Assembly: GCA_002392705.1 (NCBI GenBank)
Contig: DGHP01000077.1
Location: 14,453 to 21,794 of the forward strand
Origin: Lachnospiraceae bacterium UBA3845
GTDB lineage: Bacteria; Bacillota; Clostridia; Lachnospirales; Lachnospiraceae
Length of the DNA stretch: 7,342 nucleotides
Reading direction: 5' to 3'
A program made the position numbers and the translations under genes. The notes under the pieces are model-generated. The model saw only the letters and a list, made by a program, of their open reading frames with translations. It had not been told where the DNA came from and did no database searches. Positions 1 to 4,745 of the stretch are shown here, one piece after another; within the stretch, counting starts at the first letter, position 1; the number at the start of each line of letters is the position of its first letter.

Positions 1-135
1 CATGGCCCCGTTGCACTGGTATTCGCAAAGATCCGGGCGGTCGGACACCTTCACTTTTCCCAGCTCCGGATCATAGCCCGCCGTCTCAAAAGCTTCTGCC
101 ACATAGTTTCCAATCAGGTCAAGAATCTGTTCCAT
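1..135 (-). CDS. argS: Arginine--tRNA ligase, N-terminal fragment (cut by window edge)
   Basis: The minus strand from 135 down to 1 encodes 45 residues beginning MEQILDLIGNYV and ending RPDLCEYQCNGAM at the window edge. This matches what I recall of the N-terminal additional domain of clostridial arginyl-tRNA synthetases, where an S/N-x-RPDLC-x-x-QCNGAMAAAK stretch is characteristic. The enzyme charges tRNA-Arg with arginine in the cytoplasm using ATP. The catalytic core (HIGH motif) and anticodon-binding domain lie outside the window, so integrity cannot be judged. The start is set by a GAGG sequence overlapping the TGA stop of rarA, 8 bases before the ATG. The gene starts 10 bases after rarA ends and no terminator lies between, so it is probably co-transcribed and translationally coupled. 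The identification rests on remembered family sequence and not on an alignment. Confidence 0.88.
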   Translation of the reverse strand, partial: MEQILDLIGNYVAEAFETAGYDPELGKVKVSDRPDLCEYQCNGAM

Positions 136-145
136 ACCATCATCC

Positions 146-1492
146 TCACAGTTCGTTTTCTATCTCATCAGATGCAGCTTCTTCGTGCAGCCAGTCCAGG
201 TACCGGCGCACCTGTCTCTCATATCCGTTCACGGAAGGCTGGTAGAATTTTATGTCCCCCAGCTCTTCCGGCAGGTACCTCTGTCTGGAAAAATGCTTCG
301 GGAAATCATGAGCGTATTCATATCCGATCCCCCGTCCCAGCTCTGACGAGCCTTTGTAATGGGCATCCTGCAGATAAGGGGGGATCGTGAACTTTTTCGT
401 ATCCACTGCCTCATATGCATCAAAAATGGCATTCGTACAGGAATTGCTCTTCGGCGCCGTGGCCACATAGATCGCGGCCTCCGACAGAATGAGCTGGGAC
501 TCCGGCAGGCCGATCCGCTCACAGGCCTGCGCGGCGCTGACCGCCACAACAAGTGCCCGGGGATCCGCGCATCCGACATCCTCCGCGGCGCAGATCATGA
601 TCCGTCTTGCGATAAAACGGATATCTTCACCGGCCCTGAGCATCCTTGCCAGATAAAAAACAACGGCATCCGGATCCGATCCCCTCATGCTTTTGATAAA
701 AGCCGAGATGGTATCGTAGTGCTGGTCGCCGTCCTTATCATAGCGGGCGATGCGCCTCTGGATGCACTCCCGCGCCACGCCGGGTGTTATGTGAATCCGG
801 CCGTCTTCTCCGCGGGGCGTGGTAAGCACGCCGAGTTCCAGAGCGTTCAGTGCGGAGCGCGCGTCCCCGTTTGCCGCGTCGGCAAGGAAATGAAGCGCTC
901 CCTCTTCCAGAACCGCGTCAAAGGACCCCATCCCCCTCTCCGGATCCGAAACTGCCCGCGTCAGCAGAACTTCGATATCTTCCGCTGAGAGTGGTTTCAG
1001 TTCGAAAATAATGGACCTGGACAGCAGCGCCCCGTTCACCTCAAAGTAGGGGTTTTCCGTTGTGGCTCCGATCAGTATCACGGTCCCGTCCTCCACAAAA
1101 GGCAGCAGATAATCCTGCTGCCCCTTATTGAAGCGGTGAATCTCATCGATAAAGAGGATCGTTCTTCTCCCGTACATTCCCAGGCTCTCCTTCGCCCGGG
1201 CGACAACCTCCTCCATGTCCTTTTTCCCTGCCGCAGTGGCATTGATCTGCGTAAAATCCGCCGAGCTGGTATGGGCGATCACCCGCGCAAGGGTGGTCTT
1301 CCCTGTTCCGGGAGGTCCGTAAAAAATAACACTGGTCAGCTTGTCCGCGGAGATCGCGCGCCTGAGCATACAGCCTTCGCCTATGATATGCTTCTGCCCC
1401 ACGACTTCATCCAGGCTCCTGGGACGCATCCTTGAAGCCAGCGGCGCATCTGATTCCTTTCTGCGGCTGGCCGCATATTCAAACAGGTCCAT
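146..1492 (-). CDS. rarA: Replication-associated recombination protein A (RarA/MgsA), AAA+ ATPase
   Basis: The 448-residue protein has the normal length of bacterial RarA (E. coli MgsA, eukaryotic WRNIP1 relatives). This cytoplasmic AAA+ ATPase is related to clamp-loader and RuvB subunits and acts at stalled forks and single-strand gaps. Visible motifs are the N-terminal RPRSLDEVVGQKHIIG, Walker A GPPGTGKTT at residues 59-67, Walker B ILFIDEIHRF at about 112-121, sensor 1 IGATTENP at 141-148, the LLSRS arginine-finger region around 156-160, and sensor 2 GDARSALNALE at about 209-219. The C-terminal MgsA tetramerisation domain follows, with GSDPDAVVFYLARML and AAEDVGCADPRAL. All catalytic motifs look intact. 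The ATG at 1492 is preceded by GGAAGG at a 7-base spacing (and GGAGG at 11). It is expressed from the leftward promoter near 1576-1604 and reads into argS 10 bases downstream. Confidence 0.97.
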   Translation of the reverse strand: MDLFEYAASRRKESDAPLASRMRPRSLDEVVGQKHIIGEGCMLRRAISADKLTSVIFYGPPGTGKTTLARVIAHTSSADFTQINATAAGKKDMEEVVARAKESLGMYGRRTILFIDEIHRFNKGQQDYLLPFVEDGTVILIGATTENPYFEVNGALLSRSIIFELKPLSAEDIEVLLTRAVSDPERGMGSFDAVLEEGALHFLADAANGDARSALNALELGVLTTPRGEDGRIHITPGVARECIQRRIARYDKDGDQHYDTISAFIKSMRGSDPDAVVFYLARMLRAGEDIRFIARRIMICAAEDVGCADPRALVVAVSAAQACERIGLPESQLILSEAAIYVATAPKSNSCTNAIFDAYEAVDTKKFTIPPYLQDAHYKGSSELGRGIGYEYAHDFPKHFSRQRYLPEELGDIKFYQPSVNGYERQVRRYLDWLHEEAASDEIENEL

Positions 1493-1575
1493 ATCTGCAC
1501 CTTCCTCCGATTATGGCAGATCTCTCTGTACAGCATGCTGCAGGTTTCAATTCACGGCCCTGCAGAACAAAGTGC

Positions 1576-1604
1576 ATTATAACAAGCCTGAGGCCGGTTG
1601 ACAA
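1576..1604 (-). promoter_or_regulatory. Leftward sigma-A promoter for rarA-argS
   Basis: Reading the minus strand there is TTGTCA at 1604-1599, a 17-base spacer and TATAAT at 1581-1576. The -10 box is perfect and the -35 box is one mismatch from consensus at ideal spacing. Transcription should start near 1569, giving a leader of about 77 bases before the rarA ATG. The -35 box overlaps the -35 box of the rightward promoter by five bases (1599-1603), so two polymerases probably cannot bind at once. No start-site data are available. Confidence 0.8.
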
Positions 1605-1626
1605 GTTTGCGCAGCTTTTCTATAAT
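1598..1626 (+). promoter_or_regulatory. Rightward consensus sigma-A promoter for the leader and DUF4250 gene
   Basis: TTGACA at 1598-1603, exactly 17 bases, then TATAAT at 1621-1626 match the housekeeping consensus at all twelve positions. Transcription should begin around 1633. A perfect consensus promoter is unusual for a small protein gene and suggests either abundant product or strong downstream or competitive control. It shares its -35 region with the divergent rarA promoter. Confidence 0.88.
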
Positions 1627-1642
1627 GCAAACGATTTTTCAC

Positions 1643-1741
1643 GTTATCTGTTCACGGCCTGTCTGAAATCGGGTTCTGGTTCGTCGTGCCTGCATGAGAA
1701 ACAGGTTCTGATTTCAAATAAGGCCGTAACAATAGCTTTTT
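1643..1741 (+). promoter_or_regulatory. Long leader hairpin followed by a T run (candidate attenuator or small RNA)
   Basis: Positions 1643-1670 can pair with 1710-1736 to form an extended imperfect stem of about 23 base pairs. Uninterrupted blocks are ACGGCCT (1654-1660) with AGGCCGT (1721-1727), and TGAAATC (1664-1670) with GATTTCA (1710-1716). There are single-base bulges at C1648 and C1653 and a 3x4 internal loop. The 39-base apical loop contains a smaller CCTG/CAGG stem (1689-1692 with 1702-1705) and two copies of GGTTCTG. TTTTT (1737-1741) follows the stem directly, as in an intrinsic terminator, although the stem base is AU-rich. The structure starts about 10 bases after the predicted transcript start and ends 14 bases before the GGAGGT site of the DUF4250 gene. 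I recognise no known riboswitch, T-box, SRP or 6S RNA signature. It could be an attenuator, a stabilising leader or a separate RNA of roughly 110 bases. Confidence 0.55.
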
Positions 1742-1765
1742 CACCAATTCTGCCGGAGGTAACTT

Positions 1766-1945
1766 ATGAGCCTGCTGCCCAATAATCCGATGATTCTGCT
1801 CAGCTATGTAAATACACAGCTTCGTGACGAATTTCCGAATCTGGATGAATTATGCCGGTTTTTCAATGCTCAGAGGGATGATGTGGAGGAGAAGCTCGCA
1901 GCAATTGATTATCATTACGATGAAGCACTGAACCGCTTTGTATGA
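1766..1945 (+). CDS. DUF4250 family small protein
   Basis: This is a 59-residue ORF beginning MSLLPNNPMILLSYVNTQLR and ending in HYDEALNRFV. It matches my memory of the DUF4250 family (about 55-60 residues, common in Clostridia). Conserved-looking features are the LPxxPMILLSYVNxxLRD start, a central FPNLDELC segment, and the C-terminal EEKLxAIDYxYDxxxNxFV. The protein is acidic, mostly helical in appearance, has no signal peptide or membrane segment and has a single cysteine (Cys30). The LDELC segment followed by a second helix and a closing YDEALNRFV strand is reminiscent of a small winged-helix-like fold, but that is inference and the family has no established function known to me. GGAGGT at 1755-1760 lies 5 bases before the ATG, strongly supporting translation. 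It is monocistronic, between the consensus promoter at 1598-1626 and the terminator at 2000-2051. The alternative reading, a spurious ORF, is unlikely given the promoter, ribosome site, terminator and family match. Confidence 0.88.
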   Translation: MSLLPNNPMILLSYVNTQLRDEFPNLDELCRFFNAQRDDVEEKLAAIDYHYDEALNRFV

Positions 1946-1978
1946 CACAGTTCTTAATCGAAGGGCTTTCGCCTGATC

Positions 1979-2002
1979 CTATAGCTGATTCTATAGCTGA
2001 AA
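1979..2002 (+). repeat. 12-base tandem duplication (CTATAGCTGATT / CTATAGCTGAAA)
   Basis: Two adjacent 12-base units share their first ten bases, CTATAGCTGA. They sit in the 3' untranslated stretch of the DUF4250 gene and the second copy runs into the A-tract of the terminator. This looks like replication slippage. AGCT within each unit is self-complementary, but no further structure is evident. Confidence 0.6.
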
Positions 2003-2051
2003 AAAGGCACGCAGCACTCTTTCCGTTCCGGAAAAAGCCTGCGTGCCTTTT
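2000..2051. terminator. Bidirectional intrinsic terminator
   Basis: GGCACGCAG (2006-2014) pairs perfectly with CTGCGTGCC (2039-2047). The stem is flanked by A2000-A2005 and T2048-T2051, which add four further A-T pairs. An inner stem TTTCCG (2020-2025) with CGGAAA (2029-2034) closes a three-base loop. Read rightward, the hairpin ends the DUF4250 transcript with a four-T tail. Read leftward, it ends the exported-protein transcript with a six-T tail, so it suits both convergent genes. Confidence 0.9.
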
Positions 2052-2159
2052 CATGTCTGTTATTTCGGTCCGTGAGAAAGGATGCGCCTTCTCAGGGCGG
2101 AATCAATCTCAGTCCGCTCCATTCTGAAGGATGCTCCTGTTCTCAGTCTGCCGGGCCGG

Positions 2160-3680
2160 TCAGCCTGCCAGCTGCTCTTCCCCTTCGGAAGACAGCATAG
2201 CATCAATCAGTTCCTGCGGGACACCTGCTTCGGTAAGCTTCTGAATGAATCCCATCAGATCCGCATCCGCCAGATATGCATCCAGGGAATCTTCATCCAT
2301 CACCGGGAAGGCATCCGACGTATCCATCTTTTCAACTGTCACATCTCCTGTGCTGACTGAAATATATTCAGTGAACAGAGGCTCGCCGTTCAGACCGAAG
2401 GTCATCGCGTTCCATCCGTCGTCTGTCGTGAAGTAATCGATCGAGAACTCATACTCGCCGAACCTGACGGTGGCCGTACCGGTCAGCTCTCCTTCTTGCA
2501 GCGCCGCAAGATCAAAGTCGGAAAGGTACAGTGCAAACAGGGGCTCCCCGTTCACAAGCAGCTGTATGTCCTCATGCAGGATGCCGTCCTCGATGCCGCC
2601 GGTGCCCTGCAGGGCAGTCGTTTCCTCTTCGGAAAGGCCCAGTGAGGAGGTAATCATGGCACCCGGTTCAACCTGGAATGCATGCGTATTCCCATCCGTC
2701 AGCAGAACGCCCTTGCAGACCTCGACGGTCATGCCGGACATGAGAAGATCCAGTTCTGCCAGGCAGGGAATTCCCTCCGGATCCATGCCGATGGTGACCT
2801 GCGCGCCGGGAATGCTGCTGAAATCACCTGTAACAGCCATCTCAGAGAGACTGGAGGCAATGCCTTCATAGAGGACTTCTCCGGTCACGCCCGTCGGATC
2901 CCCGCCCTGTGAACGGATAATCACGCCTGCAAGCGTATCCATGAATTCGCTCTCAAAGAGGCTCTTAATCACTTCATCTTCGGTTACGGCAGTCAGGAAC
3001 TCCGGAATCGCTTCCGCGACAGCCGTGCTGTCGACCCCGAAAGTCATGGTGGAAGCTTCCACAGACACATCGCCGAGGGTCACGGTAGTGGTCCCGGTCG
3101 ACTGCTGCAGGCGGGACATCACGATCCCCGAATACTTGAACAGCTCTTCCTGCCAGGTCTCAACCGGTACGGAAGCAACAAACTCCATCAGCTGGCCGAT
3201 CAGTTCCTCGATCTCTTCCTTGGAGAGCGACATGCCGGACACTTCAAGATCCGGGGTCACTGCGGACAGATCAATCGTAAGAGGCTGTGTCTTCAGTTCA
3301 GGGCACTGGGCACTGACCGTCATATTCGCAAGATCCACGTTCAGATTGATATGGTAAAGCTGCGTCTCGTTCAGGGTGAGCAGGATATTCACGTCCGTAA
3401 CGTCGTTCTCATCCGCCGCGGCCACATCGATCTGCGCTGACTGGAGCCAGCTTGCATCCATGCCTTCCGATGAAAGCATATCGCGGTATGCATCTTCAAA
3501 AACTATATACATCGTCTCTGAGAAGGATTCATCCCCCAGCTCGTAAGCGTCGTCTCCGAATTCAGCAAAAACCGATTCAAGATCCACCGGATCCGCTTCA
3601 GATTCTGCGTAAACGGAAACGGGAGCGGCTGTCAGGGCAAGCGCTGCCGCAGCCGCGATCAAAGTACGTTTCATAAACAT
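2160..3680 (-). CDS. Exported acidic protein of unknown function
   Basis: I do not recognise this 506-residue protein. Residues 1-25 form a clear Sec signal peptide: MFMKRT, an alanine/leucine-rich core, and a VYA cleavage motif before ESEADPVD. There is no lipobox cysteine, C-terminal membrane anchor or LPXTG, so the protein is probably released or loosely cell-associated. The mature part is strongly acidic and poor in lysine and arginine, with alternating strand-like segments (about 95-145, 195-215, 290-325, 365-450) and helical segments (about 50-80, 150-195, 220-250, 465-500). The C-terminal half repeats NGEPLFALYLS (377-387) and NGEPLFTEYIS (431-441), suggesting two copies of a beta unit about 54 residues apart. 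The ATG at 3680 is preferred because GGAGG (3689-3693) lies 8 bases upstream; the in-frame ATG at 3674 would be 14 bases away. It is divergent from the ABC operon and ends at the shared terminator at 2000-2051. A ligand-binding or cell-surface role is possible but nothing visible shows it. Confidence 0.9.
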   Translation of the reverse strand: MFMKRTLIAAAAALALTAAPVSVYAESEADPVDLESVFAEFGDDAYELGDESFSETMYIVFEDAYRDMLSSEGMDASWLQSAQIDVAAADENDVTDVNILLTLNETQLYHINLNVDLANMTVSAQCPELKTQPLTIDLSAVTPDLEVSGMSLSKEEIEELIGQLMEFVASVPVETWQEELFKYSGIVMSRLQQSTGTTTVTLGDVSVEASTMTFGVDSTAVAEAIPEFLTAVTEDEVIKSLFESEFMDTLAGVIIRSQGGDPTGVTGEVLYEGIASSLSEMAVTGDFSSIPGAQVTIGMDPEGIPCLAELDLLMSGMTVEVCKGVLLTDGNTHAFQVEPGAMITSSLGLSEEETTALQGTGGIEDGILHEDIQLLVNGEPLFALYLSDFDLAALQEGELTGTATVRFGEYEFSIDYFTTDDGWNAMTFGLNGEPLFTEYISVSTGDVTVEKMDTSDAFPVMDEDSLDAYLADADLMGFIQKLTEAGVPQELIDAMLSSEGEEQLAG

Positions 3681-3733
3681 AGAATTCCCCTCCTTATCAT
3701 GAAACCAGTCAATATCAGAGGCTGTACCTTTCT

Positions 3734-3756
3734 CCAGTAAAACCCCGATTACATGG
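3734..3756 (-). other. Small stem-loop in the leader of the exported-protein gene
   Basis: CCAGTAA (3734-3740) can pair with TTACATGG (3749-3756), leaving one bulged base and an 8-base loop. It lies in the roughly 110-base leader expected between the predicted start near 3790 and the ATG at 3680. No T-tract follows and no known riboswitch signature is visible in this leader. This is a weak call. Confidence 0.25.
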
Positions 3757-3796
3757 GCCTTTCAGGAATCTCCCGCGCCCCTGCCATCACTTTTAA

Positions 3797-3825
3797 ACTA
3801 TATCAAAAACACATCTTCCGCGCAA
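3797..3825 (-). promoter_or_regulatory. Probable promoter of the exported-protein gene
   Basis: On the minus strand TTGCGC (3825-3820), a 17-base spacer and TATAGT (3802-3797) form a plausible sigma-A promoter. The -10 box has one mismatch, while the -35 box matches mainly in TTG. The predicted start near 3790 gives a leader of about 110 bases. The rest of the 3681-3902 intergenic region is AT-rich. For the opposite (ABC) direction I see only a weak extended -10 candidate, TGATAAAGT at 3836-3844, with no good -35. Confidence 0.45.
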
Positions 3826-3890
3826 TGATAAATAGTGATAAAGTAAAAAAGGAAAAATGAAGAATTCTTTAAATTCACTTTGTACGCTGC

Positions 3891-3902
3891 GAAGGAGGCT
3901 TC
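3891..3902 (+). promoter_or_regulatory. Ribosome binding site of the ABC ATPase gene, inside a small inverted repeat
   Basis: AAGGAGG (3892-3898) is a near-perfect anti-16S match that fixes the ATG at 3903, with a short 4-base spacer. The site lies within GAAG-GAGG-CTTC, so GAAG (3891-3894) and CTTC (3899-3902) could pair and place GAGG in a 4-base loop. The stem is only four pairs and its effect on translation is uncertain. Confidence 0.7.
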
Positions 3903-4595
3903 ATGCAGATCTCCGTCCGAAACATAAGAAAAAACTACCGCAGAAAAGAAGTGCTGAAGGATATATCCTTTGAGGCCGGCTCCGGAAGCCGGATCGGTAT
4001 CCTTGGCAGGAACGGCTGCGGCAAATCCACTCTTCTCTCTGTCCTTGCGGGAAGCCTGAAGGCCGACGGAGGACAGTTTCTTGTCTCAGACGACAGCCAT
4101 CCGGAAACGGCTGACCTGCTCTCCTCCCCACGCCTGCGCTCCTCCCTTGTCGGTTATGTGCCGCAGACGCCGCCGCTCTTCGAAGAGCTGTCCGCCCTTG
4201 ACAACCTGCGCCTGTGGTATGCAGGTTCCGGGCAGGATCCTGCCCGGGAGGAGCAGGACGGTCCCGTACACCTGCTGGGTGTGGATGAATACCTTCATCT
4301 CCCGGTCAGGAAGATGTCGGGCGGCATGAAAAAACGTCTCTCCATCGCCTGCGCGCTTGCCCGCCGGCCGAAGATCCTGCTCCTGGACGAACCGGGAGCG
4401 GCCCTGGATCTGATCTGCAGGAATACGATCGACCAGTATCTTGGGTCCTTCTGCCGTAAAGGCGGGATCGTCATCACCGCCTCCCATGAAATTCCCGAGA
4501 TTACCGCCTGTACTGCGACCTGGATTCTGAAGGACGGAAGCCTGCGTTCCTTCCTCTATGACGGTAATATCGAAACGCTCGTTTCCCGGCTCTGA
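3903..4595 (+). CDS. ABC transporter ATP-binding protein (ABC-2 exporter type)
   Basis: The 230-residue cytoplasmic ATPase contains a complete nucleotide-binding domain: Walker A GRNGCGKST at residues 35-43, Q-loop glutamine at 88 in VGYVPQ, signature MSGGMKKRLSIA at 138-149, Walker B ILLLDEP at 158-164 with catalytic Glu163, D-loop GAALD, and switch histidine 195 in ITASHE. The SGGM variant of the signature (methionine where many ABC proteins have glutamine) is common in CcmA/NatA-like exporter ATPases. The protein lacks the roughly 70-80 residue C-terminal extension of longer members such as LnrL, so it is a minimal domain. All catalytic residues are present. It is the first gene of the operon and should energise the two permeases encoded at 4746 and 6061. 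The substrate is unknown; drug, peptide or lipid export are possibilities by analogy only. Confidence 0.96.
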   Translation: MQISVRNIRKNYRRKEVLKDISFEAGSGSRIGILGRNGCGKSTLLSVLAGSLKADGGQFLVSDDSHPETADLLSSPRLRSSLVGYVPQTPPLFEELSALDNLRLWYAGSGQDPAREEQDGPVHLLGVDEYLHLPVRKMSGGMKKRLSIACALARRPKILLLDEPGAALDLICRNTIDQYLGSFCRKGGIVITASHEIPEITACTATWILKDGSLRSFLYDGNIETLVSRL

Positions 4596-4745
4596 TTTTT
4601 AGGAAAACGCATAAACCGGTTTCCATTATCAAAACTTTGGAGCAGCATTTCCGGATCCAGTTTCCGTCGTTCAGGCAGGCCGGAAAAAGCTGCCGGTGTC
4701 CATTTCTTAGAACGCTGCACCCTGCAGCAGAAAGACAAGACCTTC
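4596..4745 (+). other. Structured 150-base gap between ATPase and first permease
   Basis: The reading frame of the permease stays open back to the ATPase stop TGA (4593-4595), so both genes are in the same frame with 50 sense codons between them, but no ATG, GTG or TTG occurs in that stretch. It holds a perfect palindrome AAACCGGTTT (4613-4622). A two-part hairpin pairs GCAGC (4642-4646) with GCTGC (4689-4693) and TTTCCGG (4648-4654) with CCGGAAA (4680-4686). A compact hairpin GCTGCA-CCC-TGCAGC (4714-4728) ends 17 bases before the permease ATG. The repeated GCAGC/GCTGC arms could also pair with each other, giving mutually exclusive folds. No T-tract follows, so these are not terminators. A role in adjusting ATPase-to-permease ratio is inference. 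Confidence 0.5.

Noticed and set aside
172..988. Plus-strand ORFs opposite rarA (72 and 209 codons)
   Set aside because: They lie antisense to a clear, motif-complete rarA, have no ribosome sites and give low-complexity basic translations typical of shadows.
1643..1741. Leader hairpin as SRP RNA, 6S RNA, T-box or tRNA
   Set aside because: The conserved SRP GGAAG/GCA loop, the T-box GGTGGNACCGCG sequence, tRNA arms and the size of 6S RNA are all absent.
1432..1785. Plus-strand ORF of 117 codons running from rarA through the promoter region
   Set aside because: It crosses the rarA start, both promoters and the leader hairpin in a frame different from the DUF4250 gene, and has no ribosome site.
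2074..2093. Hairpin GAGAA(A)GG / CCTTCTC as a second terminator for the exported-protein gene
   Set aside because: It has a bulge and no T-tract on either strand, and the strong terminator at 2000-2051 already accounts for transcript ends.
3681..3790. Riboswitch in the leader of the exported-protein gene
   Set aside because: I looked for cyclic-di-GMP, TPP, SAM, ZTP, guanidine, fluoride and cobalamin core sequences and saw none; only a small bulged stem is present.
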